DNA of 64,000 bases from an uncultured Pseudomonadota bacterium (GTDB lineage Bacteria > Pseudomonadota > Alphaproteobacteria > Rs-D84): contig CADBDF010000002.1 in the NCBI GenBank assembly GCA_902793435.1, positions 1 to 64,000 on the forward strand. The letters run 5' to 3'. The translations under genes and the position numbers were made by a program. This document shows positions 42,724 through 52,477 of this stretch, one piece after another. The stretch's first letter is position 1; every line of letters starts with the position of its first letter. Under the pieces are notes generated by a model. It ran no database searches. It had not been told where the DNA came from and was given only the letters and a program-made list of their open reading frames with translations.

Positions 42724-42787
42724 TATGTTCAATTAGTGCCCGTTGTATTTGTGGGGCAGTAAATTAACTAAAATAAAGGATTTAAAA

Positions 42788-43024
42788 ATGTCAACTTTGG
42801 AACAAGTTAAAAAGATTATTGTTGAAAAATTGGGTGTTAAACCCGAAGATGTTAAAGAAGATTCGACTTTTGTTAATGATTTGGGTGCGGATTCTTTGGA
42901 CGTCGTTGAATTCGTTATGGAAGTTGAAAAAGAATTCAAAATCACAGTGCCTGATGAAGATGCGGCAAAATTGGAACGCGTTGGTGACGCTGTGAAATAC
43001 ATTGACGAACACAAGAAAAACTAA
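42788..43024 (+). CDS. acpP: Acyl carrier protein
   Basis: 78 aa, acidic, carries growing fatty-acyl chains. The phosphopantetheine Ser is in [15 protein letters not shown]. The start [17 protein letters not shown] at ATG 42788 (AAAGGA upstream) gives the standard length; the longer frame from 42743 is rejected. A strong terminator separates it from fabF, which follows. Confidence 0.97.
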   Translation: MSTLEQVKKIIVEKLGVKPEDVKEDSTFVNDLGADSLDVVEFVMEVEKEFKITVPDEDAAKLERVGDAVKYIDEHKKN

Positions 43025-43048
43025 AAAATTGTGTATAAGTGTTTTTTT

Positions 43049-43077
43049 AAGTCTGTCATGTTTGACAGACTTTTTTT
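43049..43077 (+). terminator. Intrinsic terminator of acpP
   Basis: AAGTCTGTCA (43049-43058), loop TGTT, TGACAGACTT (43063-43072), then T5 more. Confidence 0.92.
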
Positions 43078-43149
43078 GTTGTAAATTCGGGGTAAAATAT
43101 ATTATCATATGCACGCAATTAAACATATTTATTAAAAGGATATATTATT

Positions 43150-44400
43150 ATGAAAAGAGTTGTTGTGACCGGTATGGGTATTGTTAGCCCTGTGGGAACA
43201 GGTGTTGAATTTGCATGGAAAAATATTGTAAATGGCGTATCGGGCGTGCGAAAAATTGATACTTTTGATGTGACGGACTATGCGTCAAAAATTGCGGGTG
43301 TGCCTGTGCGTGGTGAAAATGACGGTGATTTTAATCCTGATGTCGCAATCGATACACGCGAACAGCGTAAAATGGACAGGGCAATTTTATATGGTTTGAC
43401 CGCTGCAGACGAGGCTATGCGTGATGCGGGATTGATTGATTGGACGGGAAATAAAGACCGTTTTGGTATTTCTATTGGCAGTGGTATTGGCGGGGTTCAG
43501 TCTATTTATGATACATGTGTTGATTTAATCAATGATGGCCCGCGTTTTATCAGTCCTTTCTTTGTGCCAAAGGCGATTGTTAATATGACGGCGGGTTATG
43601 CGTCAATTAAATATGGTTTGCGTGGTCCCAGTATTTCTGTGGCGACGGCATGTGCAACGGGTTCGCATGCAATTGCCGAGGGTGTGAATTTTATTCGTTT
43701 AGGTATGGCGGATTTGATGTTGGTTGGTGGAACCGAGGCTGCGGTGAATCAATTGGGATTGGGTGGATTTTCGGCTATGAAGGCATTATCAACACGTAAT
43801 GATGAACCGGAACGCGCATCACGTCCATGGGACGCAGATAGAGACGGTTTTGTTTTGGGTGAAGGTGCCGGTATTTTGGTTTTGGAAGAATATGAACATG
43901 CCGTTGCGCGCGGTGCAAAAATTTATGCCGAGGTCGCAGGTGTTGGTATGACGGCGGATGCGCATCATATTACTGCGCCGGCGCCAAATGGTGAAGGTGG
44001 TCGTCGTGCAATGGAAATGGCTTTGAAAGACGCTGGGTTAGAGCCAGGTGATATTGATTATGTAAATGCACATGGTACATCAACCGGGTTGGGTGATGTT
44101 GGTGAATTGATGGCTGTGCGTGAATTGTTTGATGCGAAAAAAACATGTATGTCATCAACAAAGTCTATGACCGGACATTTATTGGGGGCGGCTGGCGCAA
44201 TAGAGGCAATATTCAGTATTTTGGCAATACGCGATAATATTGTACCGCCAACAATCAATCTGGAAAAGCCAATAGAAGAAGTTGGTGATTTTAACTTGGT
44301 TCCAAATGTTGCACAAAAACGTGAAGTGAATGCCGCAATCAGTAATTCATTTGGTTTTGGTGGCACAAATGGATCTGTGGTGTTCAAACGCGTAAAATAA
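43150..44400 (+). CDS. fabF: 3-oxoacyl-ACP synthase II
   Basis: 416 aa, condenses acyl-ACP with malonyl-ACP in fatty-acid elongation. Active site: Cys168 in VATACATGSHAI, His in NAHGTSTGLGD, and Lys/His in STKSMTGHLLGAAG. The end SFGFGGTNGSVVFKR is typical. AAAGGA ribosome-binding site. acpP-fabF is the usual pair; mltG follows after the tRNA, as it often does in proteobacteria. Confidence 0.96.
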   Translation: MKRVVVTGMGIVSPVGTGVEFAWKNIVNGVSGVRKIDTFDVTDYASKIAGVPVRGENDGDFNPDVAIDTREQRKMDRAILYGLTAADEAMRDAGLIDWTGNKDRFGISIGSGIGGVQSIYDTCVDLINDGPRFISPFFVPKAIVNMTAGYASIKYGLRGPSISVATACATGSHAIAEGVNFIRLGMADLMLVGGTEAAVNQLGLGGFSAMKALSTRNDEPERASRPWDADRDGFVLGEGAGILVLEEYEHAVARGAKIYAEVAGVGMTADAHHITAPAPNGEGGRRAMEMALKDAGLEPGDIDYVNAHGTSTGLGDVGELMAVRELFDAKKTCMSSTKSMTGHLLGAAGAIEAIFSILAIRDNIVPPTINLEKPIEEVGDFNLVPNVAQKREVNAAISNSFGFGGTNGSVVFKRVK

Positions 44401-44446
44401 AAATATTTGTGTTTTGATTTTTGTGTTGTAATATGTGCGAACACAA

Positions 44447-44523
<77 letters not shown>

Positions 44524-44607
44524 AATAAATTTCCCTGACCAATGTGTCGATTTTATTTTTTTATCATTTTGACAATGCGAAATAATTTTGTTTTAATTTC
44601 AATCACT

Positions 44608-45615
44608 ATGGCAAAACATCATTACACATTTATCAATCGCAGGTTAAAACGGCGTATGGGGCTGGTTATTATTGGTTTTTTGCTGGTGTTGGCTGCGTTT
44701 ATGTTGTTTGGTTTTGTCACGCGCAAGCCTGTGTTGGTGACGGTTGCATCGGGTGCAACGGTGACAGATGTTGCGAATACATTAAAAAAATATGATTTGG
44801 TCGATTCGGCGGCTTCGTTTAAATTGGCTGTGCGCGCCCAAGGTGGCAAGATTCAGGTTGGACAATATGAAATTCCGCGTGGGGCATCGGCCTGGCGAAT
44901 CGCCAAGATGTTGGTAAATGGTGATGTTGCAACAACCAAGATTTTAATTCCCGAGGGTTTGACGATTAAACAGATTAAGATTTTACTGACAAACGATTCG
45001 TCGTTATCGGGTGATGTTGATTGTGTTGTTGGAAATTTGGCGCCGGTGTGTAAAATCCAAGACGGTGATATATTTCCAGATACTTACAAGGTTGCGCGTG
45101 GAACATCGCGTTTGGCGGTGTTGGATTTGGCGCGTCGTAAAATGGAATCTGTTAAACAGAAAATGGCGACACGCAGTTTGCCACGTCCATTAAAAAATTG
45201 GAATGATGTTGTGACATTGGCGTCTATTGTGCAACGTGAAACACCACATACGGCGGAAATGCCCATTGTGGCGAGTGTTTATTTGAATCGTTTGCGCACT
45301 GATATGCGTTTGCAGGCCGACCCGACGGTCGTTTATGTTTTAACAGATGGCTTGGGCGATATGCAGGGCGAACCATTACTGACCGGTCATTTGAAAATCG
45401 ACAGCCCATATAATACATATAAATATAAGGGATTACCACCGGGACCAATCGCAAATGTTGGTTCGGCTGCATTAAAGGCTGTATTGAAACCGGCGGATAC
45501 AAATTATTTGTTTTTTGTTGCGGACGGAAACGGTGGTCATCGGTTTTCAAATTCTTATGAAGAACACTTGAAAAATCATGCAGATTGGCGCGAAATAAAA
45601 AAATTAAAAAAATAA
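44608..45615 (+). CDS. mltG: Endolytic murein transglycosylase MltG
   Basis: 335 aa, one N-terminal membrane helix (MGLVIIGFLLVLAAFMLFGFV) and a periplasmic YceG domain that cuts nascent peptidoglycan strands. Motifs: YEIPRGASAWRIAKML (LysM-like part), ILIPEGLTIKQI, FPDTYKVARG, the catalytic Glu in LASIVQRETP, and SPYNTYKYKGLPPGPI. ATG 44608 is preferred, but 44575 is possible; neither has a strong ribosome-binding site. Confidence 0.92.
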   Translation: MAKHHYTFINRRLKRRMGLVIIGFLLVLAAFMLFGFVTRKPVLVTVASGATVTDVANTLKKYDLVDSAASFKLAVRAQGGKIQVGQYEIPRGASAWRIAKMLVNGDVATTKILIPEGLTIKQIKILLTNDSSLSGDVDCVVGNLAPVCKIQDGDIFPDTYKVARGTSRLAVLDLARRKMESVKQKMATRSLPRPLKNWNDVVTLASIVQRETPHTAEMPIVASVYLNRLRTDMRLQADPTVVYVLTDGLGDMQGEPLLTGHLKIDSPYNTYKYKGLPPGPIANVGSAALKAVLKPADTNYLFFVADGNGGHRFSNSYEEHLKNHADWREIKKLKK

Positions 45616-45779
45616 AAATGTTGAATTCGTCAGTTGTTTGTTTGATTGAAAATTTAATTCGTTAAATTTTTTAATAAAAATTACTGGGATTCTGTGGGAT
45701 TGGTGCGATTTTAATATGTTGTCAAAAAGCATGGGCGGATTATATCACAAAAAATTATAAATGCCAATGAATCTTTTTT

Positions 45780-45809
45780 TTGACATCAGGAACCAAATCA
45801 TAGTAAAAT
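45780..45809 (+). promoter_or_regulatory. Promoter of the outer-membrane barrel gene
   Basis: TTGACA (45780-45785), 18-bp spacer, TAAAAT (45804-45809), about 63 bases before the ATG at 45873. The rest of the 45616-45872 gap is AT-rich with no gene seen. Confidence 0.65.
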
Positions 45810-45872
45810 AGAATTAACAGGAAACGATACCTGTTTCAGTTTTCGATTAACAAATAAAGGAAAGGATTAATT

Positions 45873-46655
45873 ATGAAAAAATTAGCTTTATCTTCTTTGA
45901 TTGCTGTGTTTGCTGTTTCTGGCGCACATGCTGCAAACGTTATCGATGGCAATCCATTGTATATGCCAAAAGCGAATCATTTTTACAGTGTTTCTGATTT
46001 GCATTCTCATTCCGGTGATGCAATCAAATCTTGGACTTTGAACGAAGAATTTGGTTATGGTATCACAGACAGATTGACTGTTGCTGTATCCACAGATGTT
46101 AATAACGAAACATTCTTTAATGAATGGGCTTGGGGTACAACATCTTTTGATGTCGCATTGCGTGCATTGAACATGGGTGGTTGGAAAGCCGATGTTTTGG
46201 GTGGATACACAATCAATGAGATGTGGCCAAATCACAAACCATTCTTGGACGAAGATGACACAGTTTATACATGGACCGCAGGTGTTCGTGGTGGTTATGT
46301 TGGTTCTAACTGGACTGTTGCGGCCAAGGCATTGTTTGGCTATACAGGCTTGGAATCATTTGATTGGGATGACGAAGGTGTTCATACATGGACATTGGGC
46401 TTGGACGGTCAATATGCTTTGTGCGACAAATTGAATTTGGTTGCAGGTGTTGAATATACCGGTGTGACCGATGACGGTGTTAAAAATGCTGGTGTTTGGT
46501 CTGGTATGATTGGTGCGAATTATAACATTGATGCAACAAAGTTTGTTGGTTTGTATATGAATGCAGATATGAACCATCGTGGTGGTGCAAATGCTGACGA
46601 ATGGCACATCAACAATGGCTTTGGCTTTGGTGCTAAATTCGGTATTGATTTCTAA
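45873..46655 (+). CDS. Outer-membrane beta-barrel protein
   Basis: 260 aa with a signal peptide (MKKLALSSLIAVFAVSGAHA). The mature protein is rich in Gly and aromatic residues, with regularly alternating strands (GYGITDRLTVAVSTDV, TWTAGVRGGYVGSNWTVAAKALFGY, KLNLVAGVEYTGV, FVGLYMNADMNH) and a terminal Phe (GAKFGIDF) typical of BAM-inserted barrels. Strong promoter, AAGGAAAGGA ribosome-binding site and terminator suggest an abundant protein; its substrate is unknown. Codon use looks more selective than in neighbours. Confidence 0.8.
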   Translation: MKKLALSSLIAVFAVSGAHAANVIDGNPLYMPKANHFYSVSDLHSHSGDAIKSWTLNEEFGYGITDRLTVAVSTDVNNETFFNEWAWGTTSFDVALRALNMGGWKADVLGGYTINEMWPNHKPFLDEDDTVYTWTAGVRGGYVGSNWTVAAKALFGYTGLESFDWDDEGVHTWTLGLDGQYALCDKLNLVAGVEYTGVTDDGVKNAGVWSGMIGANYNIDATKFVGLYMNADMNHRGGANADEWHINNGFGFGAKFGIDF

Positions 46656-46677
46656 TTTTGTAAATCAAAAGATAAAA

Positions 46678-46708
46678 ACGCCCAACAATATGTTGGGTGT
46701 TTTTTTTA
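46678..46708 (+). terminator. Intrinsic terminator
   Basis: ACGCCCAACA (46678-46687), loop ATA, TGTTGGGTGT (46691-46700), then T8. One G-T wobble in the stem. Confidence 0.9.
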
Positions 46709-46734
46709 TAACCAATTAAATATAGCCTGTTTTT

Positions 46735-46880
46735 GTTGCTTGACCCGGTCTAAAAAAAAACTAGGTTTAAAAGCAACAACTTTTTTCAAAAATTTTAAAA
46801 TTCACTTTTTTTGTAAAAACAATGCGTTATTCAAAATCGCAATTCGCCAGATGTGGTGTCGAAAAAAACCTAGGTTTTTT
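46735..46880. promoter_or_regulatory. Palindromes upstream of the mosaic surface protein
   Basis: A perfect 18-bp palindrome AAAAAACCTAGGTTTTTT lies near 46863-46880 and a related AACTAGGTTT near 46760. The latter sits inside an imperfect inverted repeat with arms GTTGCTT and AAAGCAAC. CTAG is otherwise rare, so these may be operator sites for the 46948 gene. A rearranged phage remnant is an alternative. Confidence 0.4.
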
Positions 46881-46947
46881 GTATATTTATTATATAGCGA
46901 AAAAGCGCGGATTTCTGCCTGTTTATAAAATCGAGAGAGTTGCGAAA

Positions 46948-48912
46948 ATGTCTATAAAATGTGCATTTTTTAGTGTTTTACAAAAAATCATGGTATTTTG
47001 CTGTGCCATGTTTTTTGGATTTGCCGACGCATTTTCCGCAAATTTGCCAAGCGGATATACAGAGTTGGAATATATTGAATCCACCGGTACGCAGTATATT
47101 GATACAGGGATAAAACAGCAAGATGGTGATGAGTTTGGATTAATATATCAACAAGTCACATTGGATACTTCTTATCGTAGTTTGTTTGGGGCGGCTGCTT
47201 CTGGTACTAACAAGACGTTCTATATATCACAAACATCAAGCGCAACTTTTGTTGGTAATGTTTTAAACCCTAATATTCCTCGTAATACAAACAAGCATAC
47301 ATTATCTTGGGCAACGACTTCGTCTTCGTCCCAAAATGTAGTTGTTGATGGGCAAACTTATGATATATCAGTTCAAATTACACCAAACCCCGACTTAAAT
47401 GTTATGGTATTTGCAAGAAATGCTGGTCAGGATAAAATGATTGGTAAAGTTTATGGGTATTATCAAAAACGCAATGGCGAGTATCTAATAAATTTTGTTC
47501 CGGCAAAACAAGGAAACACTGTTGGTATGTATGACCTTGTTTCTGGACAATTCTTTACGAACCAAGGTACTGGTACATTTACCGCGGGTCCGGTGGTGGT
47601 GACAAATTCGGGTCCGATATCGTCGGTGACTGTGGCGGGTTTGGTCGCACAAAACGGAACCCCAACACCAACAACCCCGATTGACATTGTGAGTAATAAC
47701 GGGGTGTTGAAATATGGTGCAATAGGAAAGAATTTGTTTGATAAGGAACAAACATACATTTCTGCGTTTGTTAACGCTAATACAGGTGAGCTTACTGCTG
47801 CTTCAACAAGTCAGAGAAGTTTTGTAGTTGGTTGCTTGCCAAATACTACATATACTTTATCGGGTATGACAGCAGCTAGTGGCTGGGGGTCATTTACATC
47901 ATCAACTATAGGCACAACTGCCACCAGTTTTACAAAAGGTAATGGAACTATAACAACAGGAGCAAATGATAAATACTTAATCGGTTTGGCATATGTAGAA
48001 GGTAGTAGTATATATGATTACAGAAATACATTGCAAATAGAACGTGGCTCAACCGCTACACCATACGAACCATATCAAGAGGGTATCTACACCGATGGCG
48101 AGGTTGAAACCATTGGCGATAGTGCGAATCATACCGCAACGGTGGCGACTTTGTTGGGTGTGGGCGATTATCGTGATACACAAAATATCAACACTGGCGC
48201 AATCACCCGCAATGTCGGGGTCAAGGTATTTGATGGAACGGAAGATTGGGCAATTCATACTTCTGGTGCTATGAAAATAAATGTTTCACACCCGTTGAAT
48301 ATACAAACGATATATGGCATCTGCACTCATTTTGAGGGAGTTCCTGCAAGTGTCACCGCTGCAAATATGACAATTGGTCAATTCAAGTTGGCAAACACTA
48401 CAAACGAAATGTTCTTTAAGACAAGTTATGACAACACAACAAGTTGGAAGAACTGGCTTGCCGAACAATACGCAAACGGCACACCTGTAATCGTAATATA
48501 CCCATTGGCGACGGAAACAACGGAATCTGTTGCGGGACAAACCATGACCACCGCACCTGTCGATAATCGCACAGGTGGTGTGACCGGTATGACCATTACA
48601 ACATTGTTGTCGTCGGGCGCCAGTGTTGTCACAACAATCGCTGCAAACGCAATCAAAATTGCGACGACCGCATACAATGCGGCGCGGTTCAGTCCGGTCG
48701 TAAATGATTTAAACAGTACGGTGGCGACCATACGCGATATCGTGACGAATACGATAAATCAAACCGCCGCAATCGCCAGTTTGCAAGCGGACAAGCAGAC
48801 CCGCCCGGAAGACGCTTGTCCAGCTGGCAAAAAATGTTTATTGGTTGAAACCGAAGAAAATGGTGTTATTGTCCCGCACTGGTTCCCGATTATAGAAACA
48901 CCCGAAGAATAA
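46948..48912 (+). CDS. Mosaic secreted surface protein with phage-like domains
   Basis: 654 aa. A signal peptide ends FGFADAFSA. Residues about 10-160 after it (LPSGYTELEYIESTGTQYID, LVSGQFFTNQGTGTFTAG) resemble LamG/concanavalin-like domains common in gut surface and prophage proteins. The middle (IERGSTATPYEPYQEG, GVKVFDGTEDWAIHTSG, NWLAEQYANGTPVIVIYPL) resembles phage structural or carbohydrate-contact modules. The last 100 residues (NAIKIATTAYNAARFSPVV, ATIRDIVTNTINQTAAIASL, DACPAGKKCLLVETEENG, PHWFPII) are a close relative of the module in the 19230 protein. ATG 46948 gives a signal peptide; the frame is open to 46822. Probably acquired in part from a phage. Confidence 0.7.
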   Translation: MSIKCAFFSVLQKIMVFCCAMFFGFADAFSANLPSGYTELEYIESTGTQYIDTGIKQQDGDEFGLIYQQVTLDTSYRSLFGAAASGTNKTFYISQTSSATFVGNVLNPNIPRNTNKHTLSWATTSSSSQNVVVDGQTYDISVQITPNPDLNVMVFARNAGQDKMIGKVYGYYQKRNGEYLINFVPAKQGNTVGMYDLVSGQFFTNQGTGTFTAGPVVVTNSGPISSVTVAGLVAQNGTPTPTTPIDIVSNNGVLKYGAIGKNLFDKEQTYISAFVNANTGELTAASTSQRSFVVGCLPNTTYTLSGMTAASGWGSFTSSTIGTTATSFTKGNGTITTGANDKYLIGLAYVEGSSIYDYRNTLQIERGSTATPYEPYQEGIYTDGEVETIGDSANHTATVATLLGVGDYRDTQNINTGAITRNVGVKVFDGTEDWAIHTSGAMKINVSHPLNIQTIYGICTHFEGVPASVTAANMTIGQFKLANTTNEMFFKTSYDNTTSWKNWLAEQYANGTPVIVIYPLATETTESVAGQTMTTAPVDNRTGGVTGMTITTLLSSGASVVTTIAANAIKIATTAYNAARFSPVVNDLNSTVATIRDIVTNTINQTAAIASLQADKQTRPEDACPAGKKCLLVETEENGVIVPHWFPIIETPEE

Positions 48913-49178
48913 TTCCACCCCAATCGGGCCCCGCAAAATTTGTAAAATTTTGTGGGTGACGCTTGGGGCGGGGGACCTCGCTGAAGCGAAGCGAAAGCGG
49001 GTGGCGGGGGTTAAAACGCCATCAGGTGTTTTTTTATTTTCAAACTGCAATAGATGCTGAATTAGCAAAACACATTGTTTTTTCATTGATTTTTTGTTTG
49101 TTGTCGTTGTATGTACCGGGTTTGTTGATTGTATTACAAAATCAACCCAATTTTCCGCGGTTTTTTGTGGAAAATTTC
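48913..49178. other. Intergenic region with large hairpin
   Basis: No gene. CCCGCAAAATTT (48930-48941) and AAATTTTGTGGG (48945-48956) form a 12-bp stem with one G-T pair and loop GTA. GC-rich repeat-like sequence follows to about 49015 (GAAGCGAAGCGAAAGCGGGTGG), distantly like bases 20-50 of the window read in reverse. AT-rich spacer leads to the rpsL promoter. Confidence 0.5.
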
Positions 49179-49207
49179 TTGACAATTTAAATGTTGCGGG
49201 TTATACT
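49179..49207 (+). promoter_or_regulatory. Promoter of the str-S10 ribosomal gene run
   Basis: TTGACA (49179-49184), exact 17-bp spacer, TATACT (49202-49207). The 140-nt leader to rpsL contains a short GGCGCC-TTT-GGCG hairpin. Confidence 0.75.
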
Positions 49208-49355
49208 GGATACGCTTTCCGTGTAAATAAGGAGAGTAAAAAACACAGAAAACGGCGCCTTTGGCGGATTTATAAACAGATGCGTGCATTTGTGATAAGT
49301 CCGGTTGGGGTGGTTTTATGTAACAAAAAGTAAAGTAAAAACAAAGAGATTTTGA

Positions 49356-49727
49356 ATGCCAACAGTAAATCAACTGATTCGGAAACCTCGTAAAAAGGTT
49401 GTGAAAAAAAGCACTGCACCTGATATGATGGAAAGTCCGCAAAAACGTGGTGTTTGCACACGTGTTTATACCACAACACCTAAAAAACCTAACTCTGCAC
49501 AACGTAAAGTTGCCCGTGTTAAATTGGCAAATGGACGTGAGGTGACTGCATATATTCCTGGCGAAGGACATAATTTGCAAGAACACAGTGTTGTTATGAT
49601 TCGTGGTGGTCGTGTAAAGGACTTGCCTGGTGTGAAATATCACATCATTCGCGGTGTTTTGGATACCAAGGGTGTCGAATCAAGAAAACAAGGTCGCTCT
49701 CTGTATGGGGCAAAAATTAAAAAATAA
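49356..49727 (+). CDS. rpsL: 30S ribosomal protein S12
   Basis: 123 aa decoding-centre protein. It has [39 protein letters not shown] (with the streptomycin-related Lys in KKPN) and [16 protein letters not shown]. Both usual resistance positions carry Lys, so a streptomycin-sensitive type is expected. First gene of the str cluster; rpsG follows. Confidence 0.97.
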   Translation: MPTVNQLIRKPRKKVVKKSTAPDMMESPQKRGVCTRVYTTTPKKPNSAQRKVARVKLANGREVTAYIPGEGHNLQEHSVVMIRGGRVKDLPGVKYHIIRGVLDTKGVESRKQGRSLYGAKIKK

Positions 49728-49793
49728 TACATCTGTGATTAGCAGGTGAGTAATCCGGAAACCCCGGGTGAAGAAATAAAAAGGATATAAAAT

Positions 49794-50270
49794 ATGTCAA
49801 GACGTAAAGCTGCAACAAAACGTGAAATTTTGCCAGATTCTAAATATGGGAATTTGGTCGTTGCAAAATGTATCAATGTTGTTATGTGGGACGGTAAAAA
49901 AGAAGTTGCCGAAAACATTGTTTATGGTGCATTGGATAAATTAAAAACTTTGGCCAAAGATGGTAAAGATGAATTGGCTTTGTTCTTGGAGGCTGTTGAT
50001 ATGTTAAAGCCTTCGGTCGAGGTCAAAGGTCGTCGTGTTGGTGGTGCAACATATCAGGTTCCTGTGGAAGTTCGCGCCGATCGCCAACAGACATTGGCTT
50101 TGCGTTGGTTGGTTATGTTTGCCCGCAAACGTGGCGAACGTTCTATGCAAGAACGCTTGTTCGCAGAATTGCGTGATGCCTTGAACAGCACCGGTGGTGC
50201 ATTCAAGAAAAAGATTGATACTCATAAAATGGCAGAGGCGAATAAGGCTTTTGCTCATTTCCGTTGGTAA
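49794..50270 (+). CDS. rpsG: 30S ribosomal protein S7
   Basis: 158 aa. Primary 16S rRNA-binding protein of the 30S head. Signatures: [40 protein letters not shown], then [16 protein letters not shown]-type end ([15 protein letters not shown]). AAAAAGGA ribosome-binding site. Between rpsL and fusA as in the standard str operon. Confidence 0.97.
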   Translation: MSRRKAATKREILPDSKYGNLVVAKCINVVMWDGKKEVAENIVYGALDKLKTLAKDGKDELALFLEAVDMLKPSVEVKGRRVGGATYQVPVEVRADRQQTLALRWLVMFARKRGERSMQERLFAELRDALNSTGGAFKKKIDTHKMAEANKAFAHFRW

Positions 50271-50294
50271 TATAATAAAAGAAAGGGAAAGACA

Positions 50295-52376
50295 ATGTCT
50301 GTTGGAAAAACCGCACCTTTGCATATGTACCGTAATATAGGAATTATGGCACATATTGACGCTGGAAAAACTACAACATCTGAACGTATTTTGTTCTATA
50401 CCGGTAAAACATACAAAATTGGCGAGGTGCATGATGGCGCCGCCACTATGGACTGGATGGAACAAGAACAAGAACGTGGTATTACAATTACTTCGGCCGC
50501 AACAACATGTTTTTGGCGCGATCATCGTATCAATTTGATTGATACACCGGGACACGTGGATTTCACTATGGAAGTGGAACGCTCTTTGCGTGTTTTGGAC
50601 GGCGCGGTTGCTGTGTTTGAATCTGTGTCTGGTGTGCAACCACAAACAGAAACTGTGTGGCGCCAGGCTGACCGTTATAATGTTCCACGTATTTGCTTTA
50701 TCAATAAAATGGATCGTATTGGTGGAAATTTCTTCCGCTGTGTTGATATGATACGCGAACGTTTGGGCGCAACCCCATTGGTCGTGAATTTCCCAATCGG
50801 CGCAGAATCTGACTTCCGCGGTGTTGTTGATGTTGTGGAAATGAAGGGTTTGATTTGGGAAGACGAAACAGGTTCTCACCCAATCACAATCGAAATTCCA
50901 GAAGATTTGAAAGCCAAAGCCGAAGAATTACACAATAAATTGATTGAAGAAGTTGTGACTTTGGATGATGAAATTATGGAAGCATATATGGAAGGTAAAA
51001 TTCCAGATACTGCCACAATTAAAAAATTGATTCGTAAGGGTACAATTAATCAAAACTTTAACCCAGTTTTGTGCGGAACAGCATTTAAGAATAAAGGTGT
51101 GCAACCTTTGTTGGACGCGATTGTTGATTATTTACCATCACCATTGGATATTCCTGCAATTCAAGGAACATTGTTGGATGGTAAAACCCCAGCAGAACGT
51201 CATGCAGATGCCAAAGAACCTTTCAGTGCTTTGGCGTTCAAGGTTGCAAATGATCCTTTTGTTGGAAACTTGATGTTTATTCGTATTTATTCTGGTAAAT
51301 TGCAATCCGGTTCATATATATTCAATTCCAACCGTAATAAACGCGAACGCGTTGGTCGTATGTTGTTGATGCATTCTAATCAACGTGAAGAAATCAAAGA
51401 AGCATCGGCGGGTGATATTGTCACTTTGGTTGGTATGAAGGAAACAATTACAGGTGATACACTGTGTGACGAGGCTAATCCAATCGTTTTGGAATCTATC
51501 CATGTCCCAGAACCTGTTATTTCTATTGCTGTGGAACCAAAGACCAAGGCTGACATTGAAAAGATGTCTTTGGGATTACAGGCATTGGCCAAAGAAGATC
51601 CTTCTTTCCGCGTGTCTGTTGATGAAGAATCTGGTCAAACAATTTTGTCAGGTGTTGGTGAATTGCATTTGGAAATTTTGGTCGATAGATTGTTGCGTGA
51701 ATTTAAAGTCGATGTTAATGTCGGCGAACCACGTATCGCATATCGTGAAGCATTCAGCAGACCAGTGACCGAAGAATATACTCATAAAAAACAGTCTGGT
51801 GGTTCGGGTCAATACGCCCAGGTTAAAATCCAATTTGAACCATTGGAACCAGGCAAAGGCTATGAATTTGACAATCAAATCGTCGGTGGTGCGATTCCAA
51901 AAGAATACATCCCTGGCGTTGAAAAGGGTTTAAAGATAGCACAACAAACAGGTGTTTTGATTGGCTATCCAACTGTGGATTTCAAGGCAACATTAATTGA
52001 TGGTAAATACCACGAGGTCGACTCTAATGTGTTGTGCTTTGAAATTGCGGCGCGCGCATGCTTCCGCGAAGCAATGAAAAAGGCTGCGCCAAAATTATTG
52101 GAGCCGATTATGAAGCTTTCGGTATCAACACCGGAAGAATACGTCGGTGACATTATTGGTGACTTGAACAGTCGTCGTGGTCAAATCAATGGTATCGAAA
52201 CACAATTCGGTAATCAGTTGATTTCTGCGTTCGTGCCATTGGCAAATCTGTTCGGTTATGTAAAAACCCTGCGTTCTTTGTCACAAGGTCGTGCGAATCC
52301 ATATATGGAATTGTCACATTATGCCGAAGTTCCGCAGAATGTTGCTGATGAAGTAATTAAAAAACTGACAAAGTAA
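50295..52376 (+). CDS. fusA: Elongation factor G
   Basis: 693 aa GTPase that drives translocation. G1 is [19 protein letters not shown]3 [17 protein letters not shown]4 NKMDRIGG, with the switch I part [18 protein letters not shown]. The five-domain length is standard, ending in [21 protein letters not shown] ribosome-binding site. Confidence 0.97.
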   Translation: MSVGKTAPLHMYRNIGIMAHIDAGKTTTSERILFYTGKTYKIGEVHDGAATMDWMEQEQERGITITSAATTCFWRDHRINLIDTPGHVDFTMEVERSLRVLDGAVAVFESVSGVQPQTETVWRQADRYNVPRICFINKMDRIGGNFFRCVDMIRERLGATPLVVNFPIGAESDFRGVVDVVEMKGLIWEDETGSHPITIEIPEDLKAKAEELHNKLIEEVVTLDDEIMEAYMEGKIPDTATIKKLIRKGTINQNFNPVLCGTAFKNKGVQPLLDAIVDYLPSPLDIPAIQGTLLDGKTPAERHADAKEPFSALAFKVANDPFVGNLMFIRIYSGKLQSGSYIFNSNRNKRERVGRMLLMHSNQREEIKEASAGDIVTLVGMKETITGDTLCDEANPIVLESIHVPEPVISIAVEPKTKADIEKMSLGLQALAKEDPSFRVSVDEESGQTILSGVGELHLEILVDRLLREFKVDVNVGEPRIAYREAFSRPVTEEYTHKKQSGGSGQYAQVKIQFEPLEPGKGYEFDNQIVGGAIPKEYIPGVEKGLKIAQQTGVLIGYPTVDFKATLIDGKYHEVDSNVLCFEIAARACFREAMKKAAPKLLEPIMKLSVSTPEEYVGDIIGDLNSRRGQINGIETQFGNQLISAFVPLANLFGYVKTLRSLSQGRANPYMELSHYAEVPQNVADEVIKKLTK

Positions 52377-52386
52377 AAAAAGATTG

Positions 52387-52439
52387 CGATTTTCAAATTC
52401 TGGTTTATGATTGTATTCGAAACTGGATTTTGAAAATCG
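52387..52439 (+). other. Long-stem hairpin between fusA and tuf
   Basis: CGATTTTCAAA (52387-52397) pairs perfectly with TTTGAAAATCG (52429-52439), giving an 11-bp stem with a 31-nt loop and no T-run. It may be an RNA-processing or stability element. Confidence 0.6.
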
Positions 52440-52477
52440 GTTTAACAAAACAAAAAAGAGCCTATAAGGAGAAAACT

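Noticed and set aside
50004-50879. Long minus-strand reading frame (291 aa) opposite rpsG and fusA
   Set aside because: It is antisense to two well-supported genes, has low-complexity His/Cys/Phe-rich sequence typical of a shadow frame, and no ribosome-binding site.
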